A stretch of 64,000 nt of DNA from Paenibacillus sp. BJ-4 (GCF_020404765.1 NZ_JAIVEM010000088.1:186001-250000), one strand, 5' to 3'; counted from the stretch's first letter, positions 36,585 to 45,990 are shown. Notes: generated by a model from the sequence alone, not told the origin. Numbers and translations are program-made.

Positions 36585-36609
36585 CGTTCGACATTACGCT
36601 AGTCCGTTT
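36574..36609 (+). terminator. terminator of HxlR regulator gene
   Basis: Perfect 14-bp inverted repeat AAACGGACTAGCGT/ACGCTAGTCCGTTT. It overlaps the last codons of the gene. Confidence 0.75.
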
Positions 36610-36728
36610 CATTCTGCACCGAGTCACGCCCATAGTCAGGATTGCGTCTTTTGCTCAGTGTTTGGAGATTTCAGAGAAGTGTACGTGTGGGAATCCGATC
36701 GTGATGGGGGCAGAATAAGCAATTCAAA

Positions 36729-36766
36729 AACCGGGATTCGCCTGATAAGGCGTCCCGGTTTTTTTC
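36729..36766. terminator. bidirectional terminator
   Basis: CCGGGA/TCCCGG with inner CGCC/GGCG and T-runs on both sides, between the regulator gene and the esterase stump. Confidence 0.8.
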
Positions 36767-36824
36767 GGCATCCTATGCTGGGTTAATCACCCCAGGCAGC
36801 TGGAGATATTTTCTCCCTTACCTA

Positions 36825-37222
36825 TTATTGAAATCCGTCCTTCAGCCAAGTGCCGGCTAATGCCATCGCACCGCGGGCGGCTAACGTATCCGCCAAAGCA
36901 TTCAGCATGACGAAATCATGAATGATTCCTTGATAACGCACCGTCGTGACGTCCACGCCAGCCTCCCGAAGCTTATTCCCATAGGCCTCGCCTTCATCTC
37001 GAAGAACGTCAGCTTCAGCCGTGATGATGAGAGCCGGAGGGAGATCGCGAAGCTGGTCGATGGAGGCTCTCAGAGGAGAGGTATAGATTTCATTCAACTC
37101 TTCCGATTTGTTGATATACTGTGCCCAAAACCAAGCCATCCCATCACGACGCAGGAAGTATCCTTCGGCAAATTCACGGTACGAGTCCGAATCCATTCCA
37201 GCATAATTAGAATATTTGAATA
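36825..37222 (-). pseudogene. C-terminal stump of an Aes/Lip-type esterase
   Basis: The residues cover only the last third of an alpha/beta hydrolase-3 esterase. The acid (ITAEADVLRDEG) and the catalytic histidine (GIIHDFVMLNAL) are present, but the HGGG oxyanion motif and GDSAGG nucleophile are gone. Homology begins with YAGMDSDSYREFAEGYF, a few residues after the stop codon of the aldo-keto reductase, so the 5' part was probably removed by a deletion that fused the two loci. Non-functional. Confidence 0.78.
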
Positions 37223-38047
37223 TCAGAACAACAGCTTGTCGGGATGCGTGCCCACACGCTCATCAAGATGAAGTGCGTTGATTCGGTTAACATCCTCTGC
37301 CGTCAGTTCAAAATCAAATAAATCGGCATTTTCGCGGATACGATGCGCGGTTACAGATTTGGGAATCGTCACAATGCCCCGATCCAGATGCCAGCGCAAA
37401 ATAACCTGTGACGAGGTTTTGCCGTATTTAGCAGCAATCTCAACGATATCCACCTGCTCTGTCAGTTTCCCCTTCATCAGTGGGCTCCACGATTCAAGCT
37501 GAATCTGGTGTTCGCGGCAGTATTGATGCAGCTCTTGCTGTGTCAGACGCGGATGAAGCTCCACTTGGTTGATGACAGGTACAATGTTGCTGTCTTTCAG
37601 GAGGTCTTCGAGATGGTGAACTTGGAAGTTACTTACTCCGATAGCGCGTACGCTTCCCTCTTCATACAGGCGTTCAAATGCCTTCCAGGTTTCCTTGTAC
37701 TTGTCCTTACCAGGCCAATGAATAAGATACAGATCAATGATGTCCAGGCCCAGCCGCTTGCGGCTTTCCTCGAAAGCACGCAGTGTTGAATCGTAGCCCT
37801 GATCCTGATTCCATAGCTTTGTGGTAACAAACAGATTTTCTCTGGCCGCCCCGCTGTCGCGAATAGCTTGTCCAACGAGCTCCTCATTGCCGTAAATCGC
37901 CGCCGTATCAATGCTACGGTAGCCAACCTCAATGGCTGTTTTGACTGCTTCGTAGACCTCATTGCCTTCCGCCTTGTACGTACCAAAACCCAGCCAAGGC
38001 ATCTGAACTCCGTTATTCAGTACAGTTGTATCCGCAATGTTCCCCAT
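37223..38047 (-). CDS. aldo-keto reductase (YvgN/YtbE type)
   Basis: NADPH-dependent oxidoreductase of the aldo-keto reductase family, 274 residues, (beta/alpha)8 barrel. The catalytic tetrad is visible: Asp and Tyr in SIDTAAIYGNE, Lys in FVTTKLWN, His in LYLIHWPG. The cofactor-binding stretch IPKSVTAHRIRENADLF is intact and the protein ends normally at HPDKLLF. Such enzymes reduce methylglyoxal and other aldehydes. Probably co-transcribed with the ABM gene 45 bases upstream. Confidence 0.9.
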   Translation of the reverse strand: MGNIADTTVLNNGVQMPWLGFGTYKAEGNEVYEAVKTAIEVGYRSIDTAAIYGNEELVGQAIRDSGAARENLFVTTKLWNQDQGYDSTLRAFEESRKRLGLDIIDLYLIHWPGKDKYKETWKAFERLYEEGSVRAIGVSNFQVHHLEDLLKDSNIVPVINQVELHPRLTQQELHQYCREHQIQLESWSPLMKGKLTEQVDIVEIAAKYGKTSSQVILRWHLDRGIVTIPKSVTAHRIRENADLFDFELTAEDVNRINALHLDERVGTHPDKLLF

Positions 38048-38092
38048 ATCTATCTCCTCCTGTTCCTGATTATGATTTATATAGCGGGATGA

Positions 38093-38386
38093 TTACAGTT
38101 TGGTTGCATCCTGAAAAGCATTCACTTGCAGCGGAGCCGACAACAATTCCTTAGCTGCGGCAACAAATGCTTGGAAATGGGCAGACTTGTTATGGAAATC
38201 TACAGCCGCTGCATCCTTCCATTCTTCGACCATAGTAAATGCGTTGGGATCGTTCAGATCCTGCATCAGCGTGTAGCGTACATTGCCTTCTTCAGCCTGT
38301 GATGCGCTGATCAGTCCCTGTGTTTGTTGCAGAAAAGCCTCTCTTTTTTCAGGTAAAACCTTCATATCAGCATGAATAATAATCAT
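38093..38386 (-). CDS. ABM-domain monooxygenase-like protein
   Basis: 97-residue dimeric ferredoxin-like protein of the antibiotic biosynthesis monooxygenase (ABM) family. HADMKVLPEKREAFL, EEGNVRYTLMQDLNDPN, EEWKDAAAVDFHNKSAHFQA follow the family pattern with the conserved His-Phe. Members include quinol monooxygenase YgiN and heme-degrading enzymes; the Trp/Asn set of heme oxygenases is not clear here. Lies directly upstream of the aldo-keto reductase. Confidence 0.82.
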   Translation of the reverse strand: MIIIHADMKVLPEKREAFLQQTQGLISASQAEEGNVRYTLMQDLNDPNAFTMVEEWKDAAAVDFHNKSAHFQAFVAAAKELLSAPLQVNAFQDATKL

Positions 38387-38548
38387 GATTTCGTCCTCCT
38401 CGCATTATGTAACTATTTCTATTATAGACCATTTATCTGACAGATTAAAAGTGCAGCTGTTCCTGTAATACAGTAAAATGGATCGTACTGAGGAGATGAA
38501 CAGCTTGATCTGTTCCTCCTATATCTTGCTTGACGGTGGTGAAGACAT

Positions 38549-40222
38549 GTGCGTTTTCAGACAAAACTAATGATATTTATATCCCTTTTAGTGGTGGTGG
38601 TTACCGGGCTGCTGGGATTATCCTTTCGATATATGATCACCTCCGCTCTATACGAAGAAATGGGAAAAAGAGCTCTAACCGTTGCCAATACGCTTGCGGT
38701 AGATGCGCAGGTCAGGGATGCTCTGGAGCAGACCAACTTGGCGCAGCTGCGTTCGCGAATCAATGAGGCCGTAAAGCCAGTCCAAGCGAGCAGTAGCGCT
38801 GATTTTATTACGATTGCTGATCGTCATCTTATCCGGCAGTGGCATGTAAATCCAGAACGCATCGGCACGCCTATGCTAGACCCCATGAATGATAAGGTGC
38901 TGCAAGGGCAGTCCTTTATCACGGAATCGACAGGCTCTCTCGGGCAGTCACTACGGGCCAAAACTGCAGTTTATGATGAACAAGGCAAGGCCATCGGCCT
39001 CGTTTCTGTAGGTTTCTTAATGACAGATGTGGAGCAAAATATTCGTACATACACCTATGCCTGGCTGTGGTTCATGGTGGGGGCTCTTATGATCGGCATT
39101 TTAGGTAGTCTACTAATAGCGCGAAGGGTACGCCGGGAGCTACATGGGCTGGAGCCAGTGGAAATTGGACGTTTGTACCAGGAAAAGCAAGCCATTCTCG
39201 AATCCATAGGCGAAGGGATTATCGCGGTTAATAGCAGTGGACAAGTCACACTTGCCAATCCGCAAGCTGTCCGCTTGCTCGGCCTTCCCTTGGGAACTAC
39301 CCTAAACGGATGCGAGCTTCGTCACCTGCCAGGTGCTGCAGGTAAACTGGCAGATGTACTTGTCATCCATCCAACAGTGGAAAACCCAATCATGGAGCCA
39401 AACTATGAAGTGATCGTATTTAATGAGGAAATTGAGGTACAGCAACGGGTTATAGTGGTTAACCGTGTTCCAATTAAGGATAAATCCGGGCGAAGGATTG
39501 GCACGGTTGCCAGTCTGCGTGACAAAACAGAGCTGCTCCGCATGACGAGGCAATTGACGGAGGTCAAAGATTACGCGGAAGTGCTGCGATCCCAAACACA
39601 CGAATATGCCAATCGTCTGTATCTCATATCCGGCTTGATTCAGCTTGAATGCTATGACGAAGCGGTAGACTTTATTACTCAGGAATCAGAGGAATATCAT
39701 GTGCACAAACCTGCCGCCTCTACACTTTTACCTGATTCGATCATTGCCAGCTTGCTGATCGGCAAGAAAAAACAGGCGCTGGACAAGGGGATTGTATTAC
39801 ATTCTACGGTTTGCGGTGCATTCTCTACCTTATCTCCCACGTTGGAGTGGTCGCTTCTCGCTGCCATGGCCGGAAACCTGCTGGATAACGCCATGGAAGC
39901 TGTCGCGATACTCTCCACCCCTGGGGGACAGGTCTGGTTCCGGCTTGAAGAAACGGCTGAAGCCATAACCGTCGAGGTTGCGGATAACGGAGCGGGAATT
40001 GCGGAGGATATCCGGGAAAAGCTGTTCGTCAAAGGAGCATCGACCAAAGCAGAAGCAGGGCACGGTTACGGCCTTGCTCTCGTGCACGAGTATGCAGAGC
40101 GAATGGGCGGTTCTATCAAAGTACATGAACGGACAGGTGGAGGCACCATTTTTGAAATACGTATACCTTTAAATACGTCAGTAATGAGTGATGAGGCAAA
40201 AGGAGGTTACACCCATGAATGA
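38549..40222 (+). CDS. sensor histidine kinase, CitA/DcuS family
   Basis: 557-residue membrane kinase. TM1 (about 7-29) and TM2 (about 165-187) enclose an extracellular PAS-like sensor domain (TIADRHLIRQWHVNPERIGT) typical of citrate and C4-dicarboxylate sensors. A cytoplasmic PAS domain (about 205-310) follows. The phosphoacceptor His is in SQTHEYANRLYLISGLIQLE, and the ATPase domain has NLLDNAMEA, DNGAGI and GHGYGLAL. GTG start with GGTGG upstream. The response regulator gene overlaps its end by eight bases. Ligand probably a di- or tricarboxylate. Confidence 0.9.
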   Translation: MRFQTKLMIFISLLVVVVTGLLGLSFRYMITSALYEEMGKRALTVANTLAVDAQVRDALEQTNLAQLRSRINEAVKPVQASSSADFITIADRHLIRQWHVNPERIGTPMLDPMNDKVLQGQSFITESTGSLGQSLRAKTAVYDEQGKAIGLVSVGFLMTDVEQNIRTYTYAWLWFMVGALMIGILGSLLIARRVRRELHGLEPVEIGRLYQEKQAILESIGEGIIAVNSSGQVTLANPQAVRLLGLPLGTTLNGCELRHLPGAAGKLADVLVIHPTVENPIMEPNYEVIVFNEEIEVQQRVIVVNRVPIKDKSGRRIGTVASLRDKTELLRMTRQLTEVKDYAEVLRSQTHEYANRLYLISGLIQLECYDEAVDFITQESEEYHVHKPAASTLLPDSIIASLLIGKKKQALDKGIVLHSTVCGAFSTLSPTLEWSLLAAMAGNLLDNAMEAVAILSTPGGQVWFRLEETAEAITVEVADNGAGIAEDIREKLFVKGASTKAEAGHGYGLALVHEYAERMGGSIKVHERTGGGTIFEIRIPLNTSVMSDEAKGGYTHE

Positions 40223-40943
40223 GCGGGTTTTATCGGATATTGAGGTTCTTGTTATTGAAGATGATTCGCGAATTGCAGAGATTAACCGACGATTTATTGA
40301 AAAGGTGGACGGATTCACCGTATGTGCAATAGCAACGAACGAATTTGAGGCCAAGCTTCAATTGGACGTGATGCGTCCGCCTTTAGTCGTGCTGGATGTT
40401 TATTTTCCAGATACGGACGGTTTAACACTGCTATCGTTCATCAAGCAACACTATCCAGACACAGATGTCATTATGCTGACTGCCGCCAAAGAAGCTGAAA
40501 CCGTGGTACAAGCCGTTCGCGCAGGCGTGTTTGATTTTATCGTGAAGCCACTTGTGTTCGAGAGATTGCGTGCCACACTGGAGGAATATGCCCGTTTTCA
40601 GCGACAGGTCAAGGCTTGGCAGGAGCAGCCATCGACTGTGGAGCAATCCGAAATTGACAAGCTGCTTCAAAGTGCCAGCACTGGTCGGATGGCAGGTGCT
40701 GGCACGGGAGAGCTATGGGCCAAGGGCATTGATAAAGTAACCTGCGATAAGGTGCTTGATCTCCTGAATCGTCGAGGCGAGCTGACTACGGGTACGGTGG
40801 GGAGTGAACTCGGCATGAGCCGTTCCACAGCCAGAAGATACCTGGAGTACTTGGTAGAAAGTGGTGACGCCCACCACGATCAGATGTACGGAACAGTCGG
40901 CAGACCGGAGCGTATTTATCGGCGGCAGCGGAGAAATGAATAA
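40215..40943 (+). CDS. response regulator, CitB/DcuR family
   Basis: 242 residues. The receiver domain has the acidic pocket IEDDSR, the phosphorylated Asp in VVLDVYFPDTDG and the conserved Lys in IVKPLVFERL. The C-terminal part has the HTH GTVGSELGMSRSTARRYLEY found in CitB-type regulators. AAAGGAGG seven bases before ATG 40215 fixes the start. Partner of the overlapping kinase gene. It lies just before a Fur-boxed ferric citrate-type operon, a possible target. Confidence 0.9.
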   Translation: MNERVLSDIEVLVIEDDSRIAEINRRFIEKVDGFTVCAIATNEFEAKLQLDVMRPPLVVLDVYFPDTDGLTLLSFIKQHYPDTDVIMLTAAKEAETVVQAVRAGVFDFIVKPLVFERLRATLEEYARFQRQVKAWQEQPSTVEQSEIDKLLQSASTGRMAGAGTGELWAKGIDKVTCDKVLDLLNRRGELTTGTVGSELGMSRSTARRYLEYLVESGDAHHDQMYGTVGRPERIYRRQRRNE

Positions 40944-41003
40944 ACGTAATTTTTATGAAATTAATTCGCTTTATAAGCCAAAATGGTTTAAATGAACACA
41001 TTG

Positions 41004-41032
41004 TTTACGTCCCTCCTCCCGATTGCTAGAAT
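41004..41032 (+). promoter_or_regulatory. promoter of ferric citrate-type ABC operon
   Basis: TTTACG (41004-41009), 17-bp spacer, TAGAAT (41027-41032). The Fur box starts 19 bases downstream. Confidence 0.6.
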
Positions 41033-41050
41033 GATCAACAGTTGGTTAAT

Positions 41051-41065
41051 TGATAATGATTATCA
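41051..41065. promoter_or_regulatory. Fur box of ferric citrate-type operon
   Basis: TGATAATGATTATCA is a perfect 7-1-7 Fur core. It sits between the promoter and the start codon of the binding protein gene, as expected for iron repression. Confidence 0.9.
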
Positions 41066-41104
41066 ATAACTATGATAAGCACACTTTGGAACGGGGGACA
41101 ACAT

Positions 41105-42070
41105 GTGGCAACACCAAAACAACCACTACGGACAGGCATCCTGCTTACAGCGATCCTTGCACTACTGACGGTCATTATGGCGGGATGTGGTGGCCAGTCA
41201 AAAGATAACAGCGCAGCAGCACCTCAAGCAACCGGCGATACCCGAATCATTAAGCATGAGATGGGAGAAACCAAAATTACGGGTAAACCCAAAAGAATCG
41301 TAACGCTGGAATTCTCTTTTGTCGATGCAGCAACCCAACTAGGTGTAACACCCATCGGCATAGCTCAGGAAAATGACGATGATATTGATGGATTACTCGG
41401 CAAGAAAATCGACTTCACGCCTGTAGGCACGCGCAAGCAGCCGAATCTGGAAACTATCAGCTCCTTGAAACCCGATTTAATCATTGCCGATTTGAACCGT
41501 CATAAAGGCATATACAAAGAACTGAGTGAGATTGCTCCAACGATTGTTCTGAAGAGCCGCAATTCCTCTTATGAACAAAACCTGGCATCCTTCGGTGTCA
41601 TTGCCGATGCGCTGGGCGAAAAAGAAAAGGGGGAACAGATTCTAGCTGCTCATAAAGCTAAAATGGAAAAGCTAAAAAAAGGAGTCCAAACAGGCGAGTC
41701 ACGCAGTGTACTGGTCGGAGTATTTCGCTCTGATTCACTGAGCGGTCATGCTGCTTCTTCCTTTGATGGACAGCTACTGGAGCAAGCAGGTATCCGTAAT
41801 GCCCTTCAAAATACAAGCGAACCTACCGTCAAGCTGACCCTGGAGCAGATAGCACAAGCCGATCCGGATGTGATCTTTATGGCTGAAGCCGATGAAAAGC
41901 TGATTGCAGAATGGAAACCAAATCCGCTGTGGCAAAATATTACCGCTGTGAAAAAAGGGGAAGTTTACGAAGTGAACCGGGCATTATGGACCCGGTACCG
42001 CGGACTCGGCTCAGCCGAGAAAATACTCGAGCAAGCCATTTCGCTTCTGTATCCCGCGCAAAGCAAATGA
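41105..42070 (+). CDS. iron(III) dicitrate-type binding lipoprotein
   Basis: 321-residue receptor lipoprotein of the Fe-B12 binding family. Lipobox IMAGC, then KRIVTLEFSFVDAATQLGVTP, SSLKPDLIIADLNRHKG and GLGSAEKILEQAI. The sequence is closest in my judgement to YfmC/FecB proteins that bind ferric citrate. GTG 41105-41107 has GGGGGA six bases upstream, so I use it rather than the ATG 11 codons earlier. Its TGA overlaps the next gene's ATG. Confidence 0.85.
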   Translation: MATPKQPLRTGILLTAILALLTVIMAGCGGQSKDNSAAAPQATGDTRIIKHEMGETKITGKPKRIVTLEFSFVDAATQLGVTPIGIAQENDDDIDGLLGKKIDFTPVGTRKQPNLETISSLKPDLIIADLNRHKGIYKELSEIAPTIVLKSRNSSYEQNLASFGVIADALGEKEKGEQILAAHKAKMEKLKKGVQTGESRSVLVGVFRSDSLSGHAASSFDGQLLEQAGIRNALQNTSEPTVKLTLEQIAQADPDVIFMAEADEKLIAEWKPNPLWQNITAVKKGEVYEVNRALWTRYRGLGSAEKILEQAISLLYPAQSK

Positions 42071-43086
42071 GACGACTCCCGTTGATCGGACAAGCCTCAC
42101 GCGACCGGCTGAATAAGCCGGTCTTCTTTGCACTTCTATTCGCACTGCTGGCTGGACTGCTGCTGAGCGTGGCGATTGGCCCGGTCAGGATGAATATCCC
42201 CACCATACTGACCGCGCTTTTCACCGAGCATCCGTCCAAGGACCAGCTCATTATCCTGACAGTCCGGCTGCCGCGTGCTGTCATCGGGCTGCTCGTAGGG
42301 GCCGGCCTTGCTGTGGCGGGAGCGCTGATGCAGGCCATTACACGCAACCCGCTCGCTTCGCCGCAGGTGTTCGGGGTCAGCTCGGGCGCTTCGCTGGCTG
42401 TCGTGCTGTCGGTCGTGCTGCTGCCAAACATCGGATCGTCCGGCAGCATTTATTTTGCTTTTGCCGGAGCTATCGCGGGTGGCTCCTTCGTATATGCCCT
42501 GGCTGGAACGGCAGGCATGACGCCAGTCAAGCTGGCCCTGGCCGGGATGGCCGTGCATCTGCTGCTGGCCTCCGTCACCCAAGGACTGCTCGTGTTCAAT
42601 GAGCAAATATCCGATGTGCTGTATTGGCTCGCCGGAGCCATTGACGGTTCCACCTGGGCGGATACACGTCTGGTGCTGCCATGGTTCGCCGTAGGCATGA
42701 TTCTTGCGCTGGCACTGGCTCCCTCGCTGTCTGTGCTAAGCCTCGGAACAGAGGTCGCACAGGGGTTGGGACAAAATGTCCGTCTTGTCCGTCTACTGGC
42801 CTCGGCCTCGGTCATTATGCTGGCAGGCTCTGCTGTAGCAGTGGCCGGTTCCATCGGCTTTGTAGGCCTGATGGTTCCAAATATCATCAAGATGTTTACA
42901 GGCGACAATTACAAACGGGTTATTCCCCTGTCTGCGATCTGCGGAGCCCTGCTGCTGACCTATGCAGACGTGCTTGGACGATTTATCGCGTTTCCGTATG
43001 AATCACCCGTCGGCATTGTAACGGCACTGGTCGGTGCACCCTTCTTTTTATATCTGGCACACAAGAACGGGAGGGCTGCAAGATGA
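42067..43086 (+). CDS. iron-siderophore ABC permease, FecCD family
   Basis: 339-residue membrane permease. Family motifs: RLPRAVIGLLVGAGLAVAGA, ITRNPLASPQVFGVSSGASL and IGFVGLMVPNIIKMFTGDNY. Start ATG overlaps the binding protein stop (ATGA), and its own TGA overlaps the next permease start in the same way, so the three genes are tightly coupled. The open frame extends 52 codons upstream inside the binding protein gene and is not used. Confidence 0.92.
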   Translation: MRRLPLIGQASRDRLNKPVFFALLFALLAGLLLSVAIGPVRMNIPTILTALFTEHPSKDQLIILTVRLPRAVIGLLVGAGLAVAGALMQAITRNPLASPQVFGVSSGASLAVVLSVVLLPNIGSSGSIYFAFAGAIAGGSFVYALAGTAGMTPVKLALAGMAVHLLLASVTQGLLVFNEQISDVLYWLAGAIDGSTWADTRLVLPWFAVGMILALALAPSLSVLSLGTEVAQGLGQNVRLVRLLASASVIMLAGSAVAVAGSIGFVGLMVPNIIKMFTGDNYKRVIPLSAICGALLLTYADVLGRFIAFPYESPVGIVTALVGAPFFLYLAHKNGRAAR

Positions 43087-44060
43087 AAAAACTGTGGATT
43101 TTACTCGCGCTAATGCTGGGAGGTTCTTTTATAGCCATTGGCGTGGGCACCACCTACATTACGCCCTCCGAGCTACTCGCGGCTTTGACTGACCGCGATG
43201 CCTCATCCTGGTTCATCGTTCATCACTATCGGCTGCCACGCGGCCTGCTGGCCATTCTGGCCGGAGCTGGACTGGCGGTAGCCGGGGTCCTGCTGCAGGG
43301 CATGATCCGCAACCCGCTGGCTTCGCCGGACGTGGTGGGCGTATCGAAGGGAGCCGGCTTTGCTGCTGTTCTCGTCATCGTGCTGCTGCCCTCATCCCCG
43401 GTGGCGCTCCTGCCTGTAGCCGCCTTTGTCGGAGCCGGACTGGCCGCATTGCTGCTCGTACAGCTTGCGATGAAGGGCGGCATGCGCCCCAATATGCTGG
43501 CCTTGACCGGGCTGGCGGTAGGCGCTATTTTTCAGGCTGCGACTGATTACATCCTGGTCAAATATCCACTCGAAGCCAGCGATACGCTGACCTGGCTGGC
43601 TGGAAGCCTCTGGGGCAAGGGCTGGGACGAGGTATACGGGCTACTGCCCTGGTTGATCGTCCTGCTGCCTCTCGCCTATATGCTACAGCGCAAGCTGGAC
43701 ATTATGGGCCTGGATGAAGAAAGCTCGGCTGGGCTAGGACTTAGCGTGAAACGCGTGCGCACAGGACTGCTGGCCGTGTCTGTGGCCCTGGCTGCCGCCT
43801 GTGTCGCTGCCATCGGCTCCATTGGCTTTATCGGCCTGCTGGCACCGCATCTGGCACGACGCTTGTTTGGCAACCGCCACCGTTACCTGCTACCCGGCGC
43901 GGCGATGATCGGCGCCCTGATTCTCGTCCTCGCCGACGCGCTGGGACGAGGCTTGAAGCCGCCACTCGAAATTCCTGCCGGCATCGTGACAGCCGTCATT
44001 GGCGCGCCCTATTTTCTCTATCTATTGCTGCGGGAACGCAAGTCAAAGGGAAGCGGGTAG
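43083..44060 (+). CDS. iron-siderophore ABC permease, FecCD family
   Basis: 325-residue partner permease: RLPRGLLAILAGAGLAVAG, MIRNPLASPDVVGVSKGAG and GSIGFIGLLAPHLARRLFG. Highly GC-rich compared with its neighbours. Last gene of the operon; no ATP-binding protein gene follows, so a shared ATPase (as with YusV in Bacillus) is needed. Confidence 0.92.
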   Translation: MKKLWILLALMLGGSFIAIGVGTTYITPSELLAALTDRDASSWFIVHHYRLPRGLLAILAGAGLAVAGVLLQGMIRNPLASPDVVGVSKGAGFAAVLVIVLLPSSPVALLPVAAFVGAGLAALLLVQLAMKGGMRPNMLALTGLAVGAIFQAATDYILVKYPLEASDTLTWLAGSLWGKGWDEVYGLLPWLIVLLPLAYMLQRKLDIMGLDEESSAGLGLSVKRVRTGLLAVSVALAAACVAAIGSIGFIGLLAPHLARRLFGNRHRYLLPGAAMIGALILVLADALGRGLKPPLEIPAGIVTAVIGAPYFLYLLLRERKSKGSG

Positions 44061-44171
44061 CGGTTTTATGAAAGGAGTGATGTGGTATGAAAATGCATTC
44101 AGGTAAGATATTAGAGAGGTCTAAAAAATAGGGAAGTCTATACGGATTTCCCTATATAGGAGGAATCTAAA

Positions 44172-44612
44172 ATGATTACGCTAAAAGCAGTCGACAAAAA
44201 TAATTGGGAAGAATGTGCTCAACTTAAACCGAAACCAGAGCAAGAAAGGTTTATTGTATCTAATCTTTTTTCAATTGCGGAACGTCAGTTTTTAGATGGA
44301 TTTTTATCTAAAGCTATTTACAATGACAATGTAATGATTGGTTTTACGATGTTTGGTTTAGACCCGGATGACGGAAATTACTGGGTTTACCGATTTATGA
44401 TTGACGAAAGATTTCAAGGTTTTGGCCATGGTTACAATGCTATGTTGCTGGTTATTGACGAAATAAGGAAAGCCAGTGATAGAACTGATGTTATAATGAT
44501 TGGATATAAGCCAGACAATGAACTAGCTAGAAAGCTATATAGAAAATCAGGTTTCAGGGAAGAGGGAATATCACCCTGGGGAGAAATGCTTGCGAAGTAT
44601 AGGATACAATAG
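44172..44612 (+). CDS. GNAT acetyltransferase, BltD/SpeG-like
   Basis: 146-residue N-acetyltransferase. VMIGFTMFGLDPDDG and the acetyl-CoA loop FMIDERFQGFGHGYNAMLL (motif A) lead to PDNELARKLYRKSGFREEG. It resembles polyamine acetyltransferases of the BltD/PaiA type. AGGAGG precedes the ATG, and a small hairpin (ATAGGGAA/TTTCCCTAT) lies just before that. Base composition is more AT-rich than the upstream permeases, which suggests a separate origin. Confidence 0.82.
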   Translation: MITLKAVDKNNWEECAQLKPKPEQERFIVSNLFSIAERQFLDGFLSKAIYNDNVMIGFTMFGLDPDDGNYWVYRFMIDERFQGFGHGYNAMLLVIDEIRKASDRTDVIMIGYKPDNELARKLYRKSGFREEGISPWGEMLAKYRIQ

Positions 44613-44619
44613 CTCAATT

Positions 44620-44648
44620 ACCGCCTGTCAGGGCGGTTTTCTTTTGGT
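44620..44648 (+). terminator. terminator of acetyltransferase gene
   Basis: ACCGCC/GGCGGT hairpin followed by TTTTCTTTT. Confidence 0.8.
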
Positions 44649-44695
44649 CAAAAATCAACATTATGATTTAACATAGCCACAATAAAAAGAAAACA

Positions 44696-44729
44696 GAGAG
44701 CCCCTGTATATGACCACAGGCAGACTCTC
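44696..44729 (-). terminator. terminator of amino acid ABC-OsmC operon
   Basis: GAGAG...CTCTC outer and CCTGT/ACAGG inner pairing, with a T-rich tail on the minus strand, 18 bases past the osmC-like stop codon. Confidence 0.65.
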
Positions 44730-44746
44730 CTTGTAAACTCCCGCAC

Positions 44747-45172
44747 TTATGCAGGCTGCGGTACTTCAATTCCATTCAAAATGAGGTGCATGCGGATGTC
44801 CGCTTTTAAGGAATCGGATACTGCACAATATTTTTCCTTGCCCATCTGAATCGCCTTCCACACGCGATAATCCGGAATATCTCCATCTACATGGAACGTC
44901 AGATCAATCGCTGTAAAGCCTGTCGGCATTTCTTGCTTGCGTGTACCTTCTGCGTCAATATCAATTCGGGTAATGTCCGATAAGAAACGGTCCAAAATCA
45001 TCGTAATATCAATACCGATACATCCAGCCAAGCCAGCCAGCAGCAGCTCCATTGGTGTCATACCTTTACCATCGCCGCCATAAGCAGCCGTAGCGTCCAT
45101 GCCAACAGAATAACCGGAAGGTCCCTCCGAAGTAAACGCGCGTTTGCCGTGCCAAGTTGTAGATACTTTCAT
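44747..45172 (-). CDS. OsmC-family peroxiredoxin-like protein
   Basis: 141-residue OsmC/YhfA-like protein; OsmC family enzymes reduce organic peroxides with paired cysteines. Cysteines lie in LAGLAGCIGIDI and GKEKYCAVSDS, the two family positions. TPMELLLAGL is the usual preceding motif. It follows the ATPase gene by 54 bases and shares its terminator, so it belongs to the amino acid transport operon; sulfur amino acid uptake would fit, but this is inference. Confidence 0.85.
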   Translation of the reverse strand: MKVSTTWHGKRAFTSEGPSGYSVGMDATAAYGGDGKGMTPMELLLAGLAGCIGIDITMILDRFLSDITRIDIDAEGTRKQEMPTGFTAIDLTFHVDGDIPDYRVWKAIQMGKEKYCAVSDSLKADIRMHLILNGIEVPQPA

Positions 45173-45226
45173 ATTTAAAAGCCTTCCTTCTCTCTTAATA
45201 ATCTATAATCAACCGTCATTCTCGTC

Positions 45227-45973
45227 TCAAAACTCACTAATCTGACGCAAAAATTTTCGCGTTCTCTCGTGCTGGGGAGCCTCGAAGAAAACCTGTGGTG
45301 CAGCCTCCTCCAAAATAACACCGTCAGCCATAAATACAATTTTGTCCGCTACCTCACGGGCAAATTTCATCTCATGAGTAACGACAACCATCGTCATGCC
45401 ATCTTGAGCCAGCTCTCGCATTACGCTCAGCACTTCACCGACCAGCTCCGGATCCAGCGCCGATGTCGGCTCGTCGAACAACATGATCGCTGGGTCCATC
45501 GCCAGCGCACGTGCAATGGCCACCCGTTGCTGCTGCCCACCGGACAAACGCGCAGGATGTACGTCCTGCTTGTCCGACAGGCCCACACGCTTCAGCAACC
45601 GTTGTCCGATGGATATGGCCTGGTCACGTGGCATTTTTTTCACCGTCAGCAATCCTTCGATAACATTGCCGATGGCGGTTTTGTGCGGGTACAAATTGAA
45701 TTGCTGAAATACCATCCCCGTCTGTCTGCGAATGTCACGTATGGCTGCTTGACGTGTACGAAGAGGAACGGTGGCATCGACCTCAATCCCGTTCACTTCA
45801 AACTTGCCGGAAGACAGCTCCTCCAGACCGTTCAAGCAACGCAGCAAGGTACTTTTTCCCGAGCCGCTTGGGCCAAGCAATACGACGATTTCACGAGCAG
45901 CGACCTGAAAATCAATACTTTTCAGAACCTCTACTTCTCCGAAACGTTTACCCAATCCGTATGTTGTTATCAT
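45227..45973 (-). CDS. amino acid ABC transporter ATPase
   Basis: 248-residue ATPase of the polar amino acid family (TcyC/YxeO/GlnQ-like). Walker [11 protein letters not shown]-loop [13 protein letters not shown], signature LSGGQQQR, Walker [15 protein letters not shown] and VTHEMKFA are present. Preceded by its permease gene with a 17-base gap. The substrate may be cystine or another amino acid. Confidence 0.92.
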   Translation of the reverse strand: MITTYGLGKRFGEVEVLKSIDFQVAAREIVVLLGPSGSGKSTLLRCLNGLEELSSGKFEVNGIEVDATVPLRTRQAAIRDIRRQTGMVFQQFNLYPHKTAIGNVIEGLLTVKKMPRDQAISIGQRLLKRVGLSDKQDVHPARLSGGQQQRVAIARALAMDPAIMLFDEPTSALDPELVGEVLSVMRELAQDGMTMVVVTHEMKFAREVADKIVFMADGVILEEAAPQVFFEAPQHERTRKFLRQISEF

Positions 45974-45990
45974 CTTCCATCATCTCCACC

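Noticed and set aside
42136..42908. Antisense frames over the ferric citrate-type permease
   Set aside because: Arise from GC-rich codon use in the permease; no start signals.
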